Position numbers and translations under genes: made by a program. Source: Mangrovimonas sp. TPBH4 (GTDB lineage: Bacteria > Bacteroidota > Bacteroidia > Flavobacteriales > Flavobacteriaceae). From it: 64,000 nt of DNA. The stretch spans positions 1 through 64,000 of the forward strand of contig NZ_LBIO01000049.1 of the NCBI RefSeq assembly GCF_001280505.1, written 5' to 3'. This document shows, one piece after another, positions 1 to 11,100 of the stretch (position 1 is the stretch's first letter; every line of letters begins with the position of its first letter). A model generated the notes under the pieces. The model saw only the letters and a program-made list of their open reading frames with translations. It did not search any database and was not told where the DNA came from.

Positions 1-3000
1 GCTGTGGCGTCGGGTGCACCACAAGGGCCAGCTCAACGATCGTCGCACAGTCCGTGGCGATCGTGGCGCTCTCCACGCGCACATAGAGGATCTGGTCATT
101 GGCCACAATATTGTTGTAGGGGCTAGACAGGGCGTTCACACCGTTGTCCGCGTCCGCAAAGGTCTCGTGGTAGGTCAGCACAAGGCCCGTCGCACCGCCA
201 GTGATGGCCGCATCCGCATCCGAAAGGTCGAACACGCCAAAGCCGTCGCTGTCCGCATCACAGTACTCCAACGCGTCAGGGATGTTGGCCTCCGGAGCCT
301 GTTCTACCACAAGCTCCAAAGTCGTGGTGCTGTAACAGCCCGTTTGGATATCTTCTATACGTACGAAAACCGTCTCTCCCGTCATTCCGAAATATGGGAT
401 GGCAAGGGCATTGGCCCCTGACTCGGCATCTGCAAGTGAATTATAATAACTTACGGAATAACCGGGGTTGTTTCCGTTGATCTCTGAATTCTTTATGGTA
501 AGGTCAATGTCCGTTGAACCGTCAGGCACGTTGTCGTCACACACTTCCAACGGGGTCGGGTCCACGTAGCTTGGCAATGGGTTCACAAACAGCTGGAAAC
601 TGGAGGTACCGTAACAGTCTGGATAGGCAGGGTCCTCCACCCTTACATAAATGGTCTGTGGGTTCGTGGTGTTGCCATAGGCCGATGGTGTCGCGATGGC
701 TCCCTGGGCCAGTTCGGCATCCGTAAGGCTGGTATAGTACCCTACAGTATAGACCGAAGGGTCCTGAGCTCCCAAGATGAAACTGTCCTGAGAGGTGAGG
801 TCGAACGTAGCTTGATCTGGACTAGAAGCATCTTCAGTACAAAGATAAAGATCTGTCGATTCAAAAGCTTCCGCCCTATGGTTCACTATTAAATTGAATA
901 CAGGATTTGCAGATGCAATATAACAATTGGAATCTCCAACACTTTCCACCCTCACATAAATTGGTTGCGGATTCACTGTATTTGTATAAGGGCTTACCAA
1001 AGCTCCAGCACCCTCATCTGCTTCGGCAAAACTAGTATAATAAGTCACTAAAAAGTCACTACCTGGCTGTGGCCCTAAAATTCCAAAATCTTGAACGGTT
1101 AGGTCAAAGGATTCAAAGCCATCATTACTTATATCGTCACAAAGTTCCAAATCCAGCACAGAATTAATTGTAGGCTGTCCTGTAACATTCAACGTAAACG
1201 GCAACACTTCGTAACATCCAGAATCCAAGTATTCAACCCTAATATAAATAGTTTGCCCGTCCGTTCCAGGATATGCACCAGATGTAGAAATTTCATTGGT
1301 ATCATCATCGGCATCTTGCTGACTTTCATGGAAAGTAACTTCCAATTCACTTTGGTTAGCGGCACTAGCCAATACCACCGATGTATTGGACTCTAAATTA
1401 AAAATATATGGAGGCGCACCATTATCACAAACATATAAATTGTTAGGCGCCTCTGTTACGATTTCTGGCAATACTTCAATACACACTTCTTCTGAATATT
1501 CACAGCCAAAACTATCAATTGACGTATAGGTATAACAATGCATGCCCGCAGTTGTAGGCTGCACTGTAATAACATTATCTGTTGTATCAATGATTGAGGC
1601 ATCTGGTCCCCAAGATCCTGTTTCAATATCAGCTGTAAAAGACAACTCAGGAGGTTGAATATTTGGATCAAAATTCATTCCCCAAGAGAAAATATAGCCA
1701 TTATCAATACTTAAATTATCAACGATTTCGATACACCAATCTCCATTTAATGGACTTCCGATTAAGGAAGCAAAGGATTCTATTGGTAAATAGGTTCCTG
1801 GAGCCCAAGAATTTCCAGGAGGATTTGACCCTGCTGTAATTGTTGGTGCATTTTGAAGCAATGTTGTTCCTGACATGGACCAGCAATAATCTGCTCCAAC
1901 ACCCGGAGTATTTGAATTATCATCGTTGGCACCTCCAAAATATGTTCCTCCTCCTGCTTGCACAAACAATTCGGCTTCTTGACCATTTGGAGAAATAATG
2001 GTAATATCCAAATCTCCTGAATAAGAGTGCTCCATATTCACACAAACATCCAATAATTGATTGGCGTCTGTCAAAGTTTGGTCGGAAGCAAAACAATCCA
2101 CTGTGATACAAGTACTGTATACGGCACCAGATCCATCAGGCAAAAAGGTAGTTCCACTTACAGGTGGTGTACATTCATTTATATATTCTACAGCATTCAC
2201 AACACCATCAATAGTTGTTGACTCTCCAAAACACAAGACAGATTCAGCAGCTTGTGTACCAGTAAAATCAGGTGCCGGTGCCACCTGTACTACTTGATTA
2301 ATTAAATTGGTGTTAGCACACCCCTCCGGGTCCACACTAGTATTCCCATCCCTAACATTCAAGTTGAGAAGATAAACCCCTGGCTCGGCAAATGAAAATG
2401 TGGCCGTCTGTCCTTCGGCACTTTGCCCATCACTAGATATCCACTCATAGGTAGCTCCTGTGCCATCAAATTCAAAATCCCCGCTTCCTGTTACCGTCAC
2501 CGGCTCATTTATACATACTTCAATATAGCCATCAGCGTTGGGGGTTGGTGTTGCAGAATCCAATTGGGACAATACAGTTTGACAAGGAGTCATACACGAT
2601 ATCTCAGCAGCCCACCCCGTAGTGACCCCAGAATCGTTTGATACGAACTGAATGGTTAAACATCCCGATGTATTATCGGGCGTCGCGGTTACAAACCCAG
2701 GATTGTTAGCTCCATCAAAAGTCCCAAAAGCGTCAGCAGCCACACTATCCCCATCATAAATAGTCATAGTATCTGCTCCTAATTGGGTACTAAAAGCTGT
2801 AAAGTTGAGCTGTACGAGCTGCCCATCATTCTCTGGGCATATAGTAATTACAATATCTTCCCCTGAGGCATAGTTTCCTGCCGCTCCTCCTGAGTCATAA
2901 AACATACCAGAACATTGGGAGAATGTTCCATCTTGCATTAGGAGATCCTGTGAAAAAGAGACAAAAGAAGATATCAAGAAAAATACGAGTAGTGTTCTTT

Positions 3001-3004
3001 TCAT
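1..3004 (-). CDS. Large secreted multi-domain repeat protein (CUB, PKD-like, P-domain, tandem ~95-residue modules), 3'-truncated by window edge
   Basis: The frame is open from the ATG at 3004 to the left edge, so at least 1000 residues are present and the C-terminus is missing. It starts with a signal peptide (MKRTLLVFFLISS, likely cut after FSQ). A CUB-like domain follows at about residues 30-140, a PKD/Ig-like domain at about 150-235, and a proprotein-convertase P-domain at about 290-435. After that come ~95-residue modules with an LCDD start and a YVRVE end; the YVRVE-type ends lie near 1235, 955, 650, 362 and 85. This architecture is typical of flavobacterial surface proteins that end in a type B (CHU_C-like) type IX secretion signal. 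That signal would lie outside the window and is inferred. GC content jumps sharply left of about 850. It probably forms a transcription unit with the small gene ending 18 bases upstream. Confidence 0.85.
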   Translation of the reverse strand, partial: MKRTLLVFFLISSFVSFSQDLLMQDGTFSQCSGMFYDSGGAAGNYASGEDIVITICPENDGQLVQLNFTAFSTQLGADTMTIYDGDSVAADAFGTFDGANNPGFVTATPDNTSGCLTIQFVSNDSGVTTGWAAEISCMTPCQTVLSQLDSATPTPNADGYIEVCINEPVTVTGSGDFEFDGTGATYEWISSDGQSAEGQTATFSFAEPGVYLLNLNVRDGNTSVDPEGCANTNLINQVVQVAPAPDFTGTQAAESVLCFGESTTIDGVVNAVEYINECTPPVSGTTFLPDGSGAVYSTCITVDCFASDQTLTDANQLLDVCVNMEHSYSGDLDITIISPNGQEAELFVQAGGGTYFGGANDDNSNTPGVGADYCWSMSGTTLLQNAPTITAGSNPPGNSWAPGTYLPIESFASLIGSPLNGDWCIEIVDNLSIDNGYIFSWGMNFDPNIQPPELSFTADIETGSWGPDASIIDTTDNVITVQPTTAGMHCYTYTSIDSFGCEYSEEVCIEVLPEIVTEAPNNLYVCDNGAPPYIFNLESNTSVVLASAANQSELEVTFHESQQDADDDTNEISTSGAYPGTDGQTIYIRVEYLDSGCYEVLPFTLNVTGQPTINSVLDLELCDDISNDGFESFDLTVQDFGILGPQPGSDFLVTYYTSFAEADEGAGALVSPYTNTVNPQPIYVRVESVGDSNCYIASANPVFNLIVNHRAEAFESTDLYLCTEDASSPDQATFDLTSQDSFILGAQDPSVYTVGYYTSLTDAELAQGAIATPSAYGNTTNPQTIYVRVEDPAYPDCYGTSSFQLFVNPLPSYVDPTPLEVCDDNVPDGSTDIDLTIKNSEINGNNPGYSVSYYNSLADAESGANALAIPYFGMTGETVFVRIEDIQTGCYSTTTLELVVEQAPEANIPDALEYCDADSDGFGVFDLSDADAAITGGATGLVLTYHETFADADNGVNALSSPYNNIVANDQILYVRVESATIATDCATIVELALVVHPTPQ

Positions 3005-3021
3005 AATTCTGTAGTGAGGGA

Positions 3022-3498
3022 TTATTTTTGAAATTGAGACTTTATAATAATGAAATAATTGGTGTTGTCCACTCGGTACATCTGTCCAGAAAGACCGTTT
3101 ACATTGAACAAGTATTTTAATGGATTAAAATTTTCTGGATTGAAAACTATATCCCTCTTTAAATCATTTACATAATAATTACACAAAGGAACTTCGGACA
3201 ACAGGGTACAATCTTTTTGGTCTTGCGGATTGGACAGCATACTTATGCTAATTCTGTTTCTAAGTAAATTCTTAATCTCCTTAACTCTTTGAGGATACTT
3301 AAACACATACTTTTCGGCCTGAGCTCCATACACCTCATCAATTTGCGCAAGTTCCTTTTGAGTAAAAGGCGCATTTACATTGTCATTGTAAACAATCGTT
3401 GTTAAAGTTTGTTGGTTAGATCGCGTTTGTCCGACAGAAATATTTATAAAAAAAAGTGCAAAACCTACGACAAGTAGGGAGGGTAGTTTTAAATTCAT
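3022..3498 (-). CDS. Small secreted hypothetical protein
   Basis: A 158-residue protein with a clear signal peptide (MNLKLPSLLVVGFALFFINI, likely cut after VGQ). The mature part is about 135 residues, with two cysteines in the middle (DCTLLSEVPLC) and a Y-V-F-K-Y-P-Q segment. I do not recognise a family. It ends 18 bases before the start of the giant repeat protein on the same strand, so the two are probably co-transcribed and it may assist export or anchoring of that protein. This is inference from position only. Confidence 0.7.
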   Translation of the reverse strand: MNLKLPSLLVVGFALFFINISVGQTRSNQQTLTTIVYNDNVNAPFTQKELAQIDEVYGAQAEKYVFKYPQRVKEIKNLLRNRISISMLSNPQDQKDCTLLSEVPLCNYYVNDLKRDIVFNPENFNPLKYLFNVNGLSGQMYRVDNTNYFIIIKSQFQK

Positions 3499-3647
3499 AT
3501 TGTAGTTTAGTTTTTAAAGGTGCGGAATTTAAGGAATTTTTAATAAAATATTAGTACTTACTTAATGATTTTAACACTTGTTTTGTGCAATGATATAACA
3601 GCTCAAATTAAAAAACCCCTACCCGCAATTTGATTTTTTTAATTGCT

Positions 3648-3655
3648 TATCTTTG
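3648..3655 (+). promoter_or_regulatory. Promoter -7 element (TAnnTTTG type) of folE
   Basis: TATCTTTG matches the Bacteroidota -7 consensus TAnnTTTG, 37 bases before the folE start. A TTG lies upstream at 3630-3632, but the 15-base spacer is shorter than the usual 17-20, so the -33 element is uncertain. Confidence 0.5.
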
Positions 3656-3692
3656 CAATCTGTTTAATAAGAGCTTATTTTGAATTTTTGAA

Positions 3693-4370
3693 ATGAAAAT
3701 AGAAAACGACATAGAAGATTTTGAAGCTTTAGGGAACGATCATATTGGTACTTCGGCAAATACACCAATGAGAGAAGATGCCTTCAAACTTTCCAATGAT
3801 GAAAAAATCGATATCATCAAGGATGATGTGCGTCATATTATGGAAACCTTAGGTCTGGATTTAACCGACGATAGTTTGAAAGGAACCCCAATGCGTGTTG
3901 CCAAAATGTTCGTGAAAGAAATTTTTGGAGGTCTTAACCCCGACAAAAAGCCCAACGCTTCCACTTTTGACAATAAATACAAATACGGGGAGATGTTGGT
4001 GGAAAAAAACATTACCGTGTATTCCACTTGTGAGCACCATTTGCTCCCTATCGTAGGGAAGGCCCATGTTGCCTATATCTCCAATGGAACGGTAGTTGGC
4101 CTTTCCAAAATGAACCGTATTGTTGATTATTTTGCCAGACGTCCGCAAGTACAGGAACGTTTGACCATTCAAATAGTTAAAGAACTTCAAGAGGTTTTAA
4201 ATACTGAAGATGTTGCCTGTGTTATCGATGCTAAACATTTATGTGTGAACTCTAGAGGAATCAGAGATGTTGACTGCAGCACAGTAACTTCGGAATTTGG
4301 TGGAAAATTTAAAGAGAAAGAAACCCGTAGAGAATTTCTGGATTATATTAAATTAGACACCCAATTTTAG
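3693..4370 (+). CDS. folE: GTP cyclohydrolase I
   Basis: A 225-residue FolE1 enzyme, normal length for the family. It converts GTP to 7,8-dihydroneopterin triphosphate, the first step of tetrahydrofolate/pterin synthesis, in the cytosol. The zinc site motif CEHHLLP and the later HLCV cysteine are present, as is the G-L-S-K-M-N-R segment. The N-terminal ~35 residues are a variable acidic extension. It begins a plus-strand run folE-cysS-yidD-lgt-DUF192; the gap to cysS is 27 bases, so these two are probably one operon. Confidence 0.97.
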   Translation: MKIENDIEDFEALGNDHIGTSANTPMREDAFKLSNDEKIDIIKDDVRHIMETLGLDLTDDSLKGTPMRVAKMFVKEIFGGLNPDKKPNASTFDNKYKYGEMLVEKNITVYSTCEHHLLPIVGKAHVAYISNGTVVGLSKMNRIVDYFARRPQVQERLTIQIVKELQEVLNTEDVACVIDAKHLCVNSRGIRDVDCSTVTSEFGGKFKEKETRREFLDYIKLDTQF

Positions 4371-4397
4371 TTTAAAAACCTAACGTAATACATCAGT

Positions 4398-5879
4398 ATG
4401 CAACTATACGAGCAACAACCTATTTCTATATACAATTCACTTAGCGGACAAAAAGAAGCGTTCAAACCTATTAACGACGGTTATGTAGGCATGTACGTTT
4501 GTGGTCCTACGGTTTATAGTAATGTCCACTTAGGAAATGTAAGAACCTTTATGTCCTTTGATGTCATTTTTAGATATCTAAAGCACTTAGGGTATAAAGT
4601 TCGTTATGTTAGAAATATTACAGATGCTGGTCACCTAGAAAACGATGCTGATGTTGGAGAAGACCGTATTGCCAAAAAAGCCCGTCTGGAACAAATTGAA
4701 CCTATGGAGGTTGTGCAGCGTTACACCGTTGATTTCCATAACATACTGAATACTTTCAATTTTTTACCTCCAAGCATTGAGCCGACAGCTACGGGCCATA
4801 TCATAGAGCAAATTGAACTTATCAAAAAAATCATTGATAATGGGTTGGCTTACGAAGTCAATGGTTCGGTTTATTTTGATGTTTTAAAATACAACGAAAC
4901 CAAGGCTTACGGCATCTTGAGCAAGCGTAATGTAGAAGATTTAATTCACAACACACGTGCGCTGGATGGCCAAACCGACAAGAAAAACCCACAGGATTTT
5001 GCGCTTTGGAAAAAAGCTGAGCCACAGCATATCATGCGTTGGCCTTCACCTTGGAGTGACGGCTTCCCTGGTTGGCACTTGGAGTGTACCGCCATGAGCA
5101 CCAAATATTTGGGAGAGCAATTTGATATTCACGGAGGTGGAATGGATTTGAAATTTCCGCACCACGAATGTGAAATCGCTCAAGCCGAAGCTTGCAACAA
5201 CCACGCACCTGTAAACTATTGGATGCATGCCAACATGCTGATCATGAATGGTAAGAAAATGGCAAAATCTACTGGAAATTACATTTTGCCAAATGAAATT
5301 TTCTCAGGAGACAATCCTCACATTACCAAAGCTTATTCACCGAGTGTTGCCCGTTTCTTCATGCTTCAGGCGCACTATAGAAGTGTCCTGGATTTTACCA
5401 ATAATGGCTTGTTGGCAAGTGAAAAAGGGTTCTACAGACTTATGGATGCCATTAATGTCTTGGATAGCATTACGCCTTCAGGCAATTCTACTTTCAATGT
5501 TTTGGAATGGAAACAGAGCTGCTACGACGCCATGAACGATGACTTTAACACCCCTATTTTGGTTGCCAACTTGTTTGAGGCCGTTAAGTTCATCAATCAA
5601 TTGAAAGAAGGAAGCGCCAACATTTCCGAAGAAGATTTAAAGACTTTAAAGGAAACGATCCATGCCTTTGTGTTTGACATTTTAGGTTTGGTGAATGTAA
5701 CTGCAGAAGATTCTGGAACAGATAAACTTTCAGGTGCTGTAGAACTGTTGATCAAATTAAGACAGGAAGCAAGAGCCAATAAAGATTTTGCCATGTCTGA
5801 CAAAATTAGAGACGAATTGGCTGAAGCAGGAATTCAATTAAAAGACGGTAAAGACGGCACCACTTTTACGACCAACTAA
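4398..5879 (+). CDS. cysS: Cysteinyl-tRNA synthetase
   Basis: A 493-residue class I aminoacyl-tRNA synthetase that charges tRNA-Cys. The HIGH-equivalent motif HLGN follows CGPTVYSNV, whose cysteine is a zinc ligand. The KMSKS-equivalent is KMAKSTGN. The [10 protein letters not shown] and [15 protein letters not shown] segments provide the remaining zinc ligands and are diagnostic for CysRS. The C-terminal helical domain is complete. Length is normal and it follows folE closely. Confidence 0.98.
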   Translation: MQLYEQQPISIYNSLSGQKEAFKPINDGYVGMYVCGPTVYSNVHLGNVRTFMSFDVIFRYLKHLGYKVRYVRNITDAGHLENDADVGEDRIAKKARLEQIEPMEVVQRYTVDFHNILNTFNFLPPSIEPTATGHIIEQIELIKKIIDNGLAYEVNGSVYFDVLKYNETKAYGILSKRNVEDLIHNTRALDGQTDKKNPQDFALWKKAEPQHIMRWPSPWSDGFPGWHLECTAMSTKYLGEQFDIHGGGMDLKFPHHECEIAQAEACNNHAPVNYWMHANMLIMNGKKMAKSTGNYILPNEIFSGDNPHITKAYSPSVARFFMLQAHYRSVLDFTNNGLLASEKGFYRLMDAINVLDSITPSGNSTFNVLEWKQSCYDAMNDDFNTPILVANLFEAVKFINQLKEGSANISEEDLKTLKETIHAFVFDILGLVNVTAEDSGTDKLSGAVELLIKLRQEARANKDFAMSDKIRDELAEAGIQLKDGKDGTTFTTN

Positions 5880-5953
5880 TTGGTTGTGCAGTCTACCTAT
5901 ATCATAAAAGGGTGCAATAGTATTGCGCCCTTATTTAATTATAATTTAGCCTC

Positions 5954-6175
5954 ATGAAAAAGTTGCTCATTGCTCCTTTTCTATTTCTTATCAAGGTATA
6001 TCAAACAATGATATCCCCATTCACACCGTCTACTTGCCGTTACCAACCAACCTGCTCACACTACACCAAAGAAGCGCTCCAAAAACACGGCCTTTTTAAA
6101 GGCGGCTGGCTCTCCATAAAACGAATTTTGAGTTGTCACCCTTGGGGTGGCAGTGGCTACGACCCTGTTCCCTAA
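5954..6175 (+). CDS. yidD: Membrane protein insertion efficiency factor YidD
   Basis: A 73-residue protein with the YidD signature: an N-terminal amphipathic/hydrophobic helix ([14 protein letters not shown]), then [10 protein letters not shown] and the C-terminal [12 protein letters not shown]. In other bacteria YidD aids insertion of inner-membrane proteins by the Sec/YidC route. Here it lies between cysS and lgt, away from yidC and rnpA. Length is normal. Confidence 0.95.
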   Translation: MKKLLIAPFLFLIKVYQTMISPFTPSTCRYQPTCSHYTKEALQKHGLFKGGWLSIKRILSCHPWGGSGYDPVP

Positions 6176-6254
6176 CCCAACAGATTAATTTACCAAAACC
6201 ATAACGTGTAGTCTTTTTCAAAGTACTATATTTACCCTTGAAAATTTTTATCAT

Positions 6255-7085
6255 ATGCATTTTTTATCCTTCGTTTGGGACCCTTCAAAAGGAATCGATT
6301 TAGGCTTTTTTACCTTACACTATTACAGTATGATGTGGATTGTGGCGTTTGTTCTTGGACTTGCCATTATGAAACGTATCTACAAACACGAAAACCAAAG
6401 TGACGCCTCTTTGGATTCGCTTTTCATCTATTCTGTAGTAGGGATTATGTTGGGGGCCCGATTGGGACATGTGATTTTTTACCAGCCGGAATTGTTCAAG
6501 GAAGACTTTTTCAGCATCTTTTTACCGTTCAGTTTTAAAGGAGGTATTCATTTTACAGGCTTTCAAGGTTTGGCCAGTCACGGTGCTGCCATAGCCATGA
6601 TTGTTTCCATGTACTTATATAACAAAAAAGTACTTCACAAATCCGTGCTTTGGATTTTAGACCGCGTGGTAATTCCGGTAGCGTCTGGTGCTGTATTTGT
6701 AAGATTGGGGAATTTCATCAATTCTGAAATCATAGGAAAACCAACGGGAAGCGACTACGGCGTGATCTTTAAACAACTACCTCAGGACATGCAAGTTCCA
6801 AGACATCCTGCTCAACTTTACGAATCATTTTCATATGTATTTGTATTTTTAATTTTGTGGTACTTCTATTGGAAAACCAACAAAAGCAAACAACAAGGCT
6901 TTTTATTTGGTTTGTTCCTCGTGCTTTTATGGACTATCCGTTTCTGCGTAGAATTTGTGAAGGAAGCACAAAATGCAGAACGTGCCGATTGGGCTTTGAA
7001 CACAGGACAATGGTTAAGTATTCCTTTTATTCTTATTGGCCTTTACTTCATGTTTGTATACAAACCGAAAACTGAATTGAGCTAA
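6255..7085 (+). CDS. lgt: Prolipoprotein diacylglyceryl transferase
   Basis: A 276-residue polytopic membrane enzyme that transfers diacylglycerol from phosphatidylglycerol to the lipobox cysteine of prolipoproteins. The signature GxxxNxEIxG appears as RLGNFINSEIIGKPT, and the N-terminal HYYSMMW segment and C-terminal R-F-x-V-E-F are present. About seven hydrophobic segments can be seen. Its stop is separated by one base from the start of a gene that itself encodes a lipoprotein. Confidence 0.96.
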   Translation: MHFLSFVWDPSKGIDLGFFTLHYYSMMWIVAFVLGLAIMKRIYKHENQSDASLDSLFIYSVVGIMLGARLGHVIFYQPELFKEDFFSIFLPFSFKGGIHFTGFQGLASHGAAIAMIVSMYLYNKKVLHKSVLWILDRVVIPVASGAVFVRLGNFINSEIIGKPTGSDYGVIFKQLPQDMQVPRHPAQLYESFSYVFVFLILWYFYWKTNKSKQQGFLFGLFLVLLWTIRFCVEFVKEAQNAERADWALNTGQWLSIPFILIGLYFMFVYKPKTELS

Positions 7086-7086
7086 A

Positions 7087-7581
7087 ATGCGTAAAATATC
7101 CATTGTAAGCCTTCTTCTCCTCTCCATGTTTATAACTCTAGCGGTTATATCCTGTAAGGACGAACCCAAGGCTGTCAAGGAGGTTATTGTTGAATTTAAA
7201 AAAGAAGGTACACTTAGTCTCTACAAAGCAGCTTCCGACTCTCAAATAAAAACCATTTCCATTGAAATTGCAGATGACGACTATCAAACCCAAACGGGCT
7301 TGATGTATCGCAACAGTATGGAAAACAACCAAGGCATGTTGTTTATATTTCCAAGGGAAGAATTCCATAGTTTTTATATGAAAAACACACGGATTCCTTT
7401 GGACATTATCTTTATTGATAAGGATAAAACCATTATCAATATCCACAAAAATGCCAAGCCTTTTGATGAAAGTTCCTTGCCTTCCACTGCCCCAGCCCAA
7501 TATGTATTGGAAATTAACGGAGGCCTTTCTGATGAATGGAATTTAAGTACTGGAGATCGTATCGATTTTACTAGACTCTAA
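7087..7581 (+). CDS. DUF192-domain lipoprotein
   Basis: A 164-residue protein with a lipoprotein signal peptide (lipobox AVISC at about residues 19-23) and a DUF192 domain: TGLMYRNSMENNQGMLFIF, then FYMKNTRIPLDIIFID and the C-terminal VLEINGG. The molecular role of DUF192 is not well defined. It starts one base after lgt, so the two are almost certainly co-transcribed. Its last 39 bases overlap the decayed frame on the opposite strand. Confidence 0.9.
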   Translation: MRKISIVSLLLLSMFITLAVISCKDEPKAVKEVIVEFKKEGTLSLYKAASDSQIKTISIEIADDDYQTQTGLMYRNSMENNQGMLFIFPREEFHSFYMKNTRIPLDIIFIDKDKTIINIHKNAKPFDESSLPSTAPAQYVLEINGGLSDEWNLSTGDRIDFTRL

Positions 7582-7959
7582 AAGCAACGACGGACAACTA
7601 TAGATGATTTCTGTATTACCATTTGTCGTTGCGCTGCTTTCACTTTTTGCATAGCCATTCTTTGCATAAAAACTATGCAAATTTTCATCTTTAACAGCTA
7701 ACCAAAGGCCATTTTGAGGATAGGTTTCCTTACCAACCTCAACCATTCCGAACCCAATTTCTGCCCATAAGGGCTTCCATGGTGAAAATAAAACCTAGAT
7801 ATAGATATCCGCTCCAAAACCAATGTCCCGAGAGTCCTTATCTTCAATACACATTTTTACTTTATTGCCTTTTAGTGAAGCTGCATAGGCAATTTCCAAT
7901 ATTTCTCCCCATCGAGAAACAAAGAGAAGTTTTCTAGGAGTTGTAAGTTGTGTTTTCAC
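7543..7959 (-). pseudogene. Decayed gene remnant with in-frame stop
   Basis: One minus-strand frame reads as protein from a GTG at 7959 to a TAA at 7543-7545, broken only by a TAG at 7795-7797. The first part (PRKLLFVSRWGEILEIAYA ... IEDKDSRDIGFGAD) looks like the N-terminal Rossmann-like region of an ATP-grasp/glycinamide-synthetase-like enzyme. The second part (LWLAVKDENLHSFYAKNGYA) resembles the end of a GNAT acetyltransferase. There is no ATG start; a stop lies eight codons upstream of the GTG. I read this as a fragment left by gene loss. Both family resemblances are impressions. Confidence 0.4.
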
Positions 7960-8077
7960 ACTCCAATAAGTCAAAAATAATCATAAACGTAACGTCTAAT
8001 TTTTCGATTCAAAATTAGTCAAATATTCGATTCAAAAATTAGAGGGCAACGTAATTTTTAGTTAATAATTAGCCAAT
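7960..8077. other. Rest of the intergenic region before secDF terminator
   Basis: AT-rich sequence with a near-repeat of TTCGATTCAAAA (near 7999-8008 and 8027-8037). No gene, promoter or RNA structure that I can support. Confidence 0.4.
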
Positions 8078-8107
8078 AAAAAAGGCTACCAAAACGGTAG
8101 CCTTTTT
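8078..8107 (-). terminator. Intrinsic terminator of secDF
   Basis: The stem ggctacc/ggtagcc (8084-8090 with 8096-8102) has a five-base loop and A/T runs on both sides, and lies just after the secDF stop on the minus strand. Confidence 0.85.
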
Positions 8108-8127
8108 CAAATTATATAAAGAAATTG

Positions 8128-11100
8128 TTAGTCTTCTTTTGGTGCTTCACCTTTATCCTTTAAAGAATCATACATGATAGGTGTTGCAATGAATACAGAA
8201 GAGTAAGTACCTACTACTACCCCAACGATCAAGGCAAACAATAGACCTCTTAATGAGTCTGCTCCAAAGGTAAACATGGCCAACAATACTACCAAAGTAG
8301 TAAGGGAAGTATTCAAGGTTCTACTCAATGTACTGTTGATTGCAGTGTTGATATTAGCGCCTCCTTTGAATCCTAATTTCTCTGCAAGCACTTCTCTAAT
8401 ACGGTCAAACACAACCACGGTATCGTTAAGCGAGTAACCAATTACCGTCAAGATGGCCGCGATGAAAGCTTGATCGATTTCCATGCTAAATGGCATGAAA
8501 GAATGCGTGATAGAGAACACACCCAATACAATAATAATATCGTGGAATACCGCCGCAACAGCACCCAATGAGAATTGCCATTTCTTGAAACGTAACAAGA
8601 TGTAAAGGAATACTACAACCAAAGACCCTAATACCGCCCAAAACGATTCTTTCTTGATATCATCGGCAATGGTTGGACTAACTTTACTTGACAATACTTT
8701 ACCTACATTGTTTTTACCATCAGCAAAATCTTGGTAGCTGATTCCTGAAGGCAAGTAAGGAGTCAAGGCGTCAAACAACATTGTTTGTACTTCCTCATCA
8801 GCTTCTGCTGAATTTTCATTTACTTTATATTTTGTAGAAATCTTTAATTGGTGAGAGTTTCCGATAGTTTTCACTTCGGCACTACCAAATTTCTCCATCA
8901 AATCTTTCTTAACATCTTCTGGTTTTACATCCTCAGTAAAACGTACTTGGTAAGTTCTACCTCCAACAAAATCGATACCTTGATCCAAACCTTTAGTAGC
9001 CAAAGACCCGATACTCAATACCAATAAAACTCCAGAAATAACGTAAGCAACTTTTCTCTTGGTGATAAAGTTGATGTTCATGTTTTTGAACAAACCTTTT
9101 GTCAATCCTGTAGAGAACTCTAAAGACTTTCCTTTGTTTACATACCAGTCTACCAACAATCTTGTAATGAAAATTGCCGTGAACAAAGATGTTACGATAC
9201 CAATTAATAAAGTCGTTGCGAATCCCTTGATTGGACCTGTACCGAATACGAATAAGATAATCGCAGTAAGACCTGTTGTAATGTTAGCATCTAAAATTGA
9301 AGACAATGCATTTGAGAAACCGTCCTTTATTGCTTCCTGCTGAGTCTTACCTGCTGCAATCTCTTCCCTGACACGTTCAAAAATAAGTACGTTAGCATCC
9401 ACCGACATACCAATGGTCAATACGATACCCGCTAAACCAGGAAGTGTCAATACAGCTCCCAATCCTGAAAGCACACCAAAAATCAACAAGATATTGAACA
9501 ACAATGCGATATCTGCAAAGCTACCAGCAACACCGTAGTATAAAATCATCCATACCAATACTAAAGCCAAGGCAATCATAAATGATTTGATACCAGAATC
9601 GATAGCTTCTTTACCTAAAGATGGCCCAACCTCATCAGCTTGAACAATATCCGCAGACGCAGGTAATTTACCAGCTCTCAATACGTTTGCTAAATCCACT
9701 GCTTCATTTAATGTGAAAGCACCAGAAATTTCAGAGTTACCTCCAGAGATAGGTCCTGTACTTACACCAGGCGCAGAGTACACGATGTCATCCAATACAA
9801 TGGCAATTTGGCTTTGTTGTTGGTAAGCTCTACCGGTCATTTCTTCCCAAATCTTAGCACCTTTACTGTTCATTTGCATGCTTACAGAAGGCTTCCCTAA
9901 TTGGTTGTAAGATTGACGTGCATCTGTAATTACAGCTCCACTCAATTCTGGCTCATTTTCTCTGTTTCCAACCAATGCATATAAATCTACATAGTCACTG
10001 TCCTTAGGCTGGATACCCCATGCAAATTTCACGTAACGTTGCTCAGCTGGCAATAAAGCTCTTACTTTTGGATTGTTCAAGTAAGACGTGATCAAGTCTT
10101 TATCCTTAGCTTCAAAAGTTGCTACAGAAGCACCTCCTGCTCCGTAACCTCTCAATAAATCCAAAATTGGATTTGCTTCCACATCTGTAGAATCCGCAGA
10201 AGTTTCACCTACCAATTTATCCAATAAATCTGCGTTTCCTTCTTCTGTAGTAGTAGAATCTGTTGCCATTTCAGCAACCTCAGCTACTTCAGTTTCAGTT
10301 TTCTCTTCAGCATTTACAATTGGCTTCAACACTTCATTGGCTTGTGCCAAGAATGGCAAAAACTGCTCACCTCTGTAAGCATCCCAGAACTCTAACTGAG
10401 CTGTACTTTGTAATAACTTCTTAACACGCTCTACATCCTTAGCACCAGGAAGCTCTACAAGAATACGTCCTGAGTTTCCTAAACGTTGGATGTTTGGCTG
10501 CGTTACCCCAAACTTATCGATACGCTTGCGCAATACCTCAAAGGCAGATACGATAGACTCATCTACCTTTTTCTGGATAACATCCTTAACTTGATCATCA
10601 GACATATCGATAGTTACCTCTTCACTCAAGGTACGGTTGGCGAAAATGTCTGGAGAGGCCAATTTTGTATCTCCTTTAATAACGTCGAATGCTGTAAAGA
10701 AAGATTCCAAATATGGTTCTTGAGCATCTTTTTGGATTTCTTCAGCATCAGATAATGCTTTGTTGAATACAGGATCTGTAGTATGGTTAGCCAATCCTTC
10801 CAAGATATCCTTAACCGAAATCTCCAAAATTACGTTGATACCTCCTTTAAGGTCTAAACCAAGGTTCATAGCCTTGTCTTTTACCTCATTATAGGTATAA
10901 TCTGCAATACCTATGTCAAATACTTTGATTCCTTGTCTTTTTCCGTCCACCTCAACTTTATAGGTTTGAAGTGAATCCAAATAACGAATCTCCTCAGCAT
11001 TGATTTCTTCTGGAGTATCGTATTTACTAAATGCTGCTTCTTCTGCAGCTGCGTCTATTTGATTGGATTTAAAGGTAAATGATAATTGATAGATACTTAC

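Noticed and set aside
14..726. Plus-strand reading frames of 135 and 70 residues
   Set aside because: They are antisense to the clearly coding repeat protein, and their presence is explained by its high local GC content.
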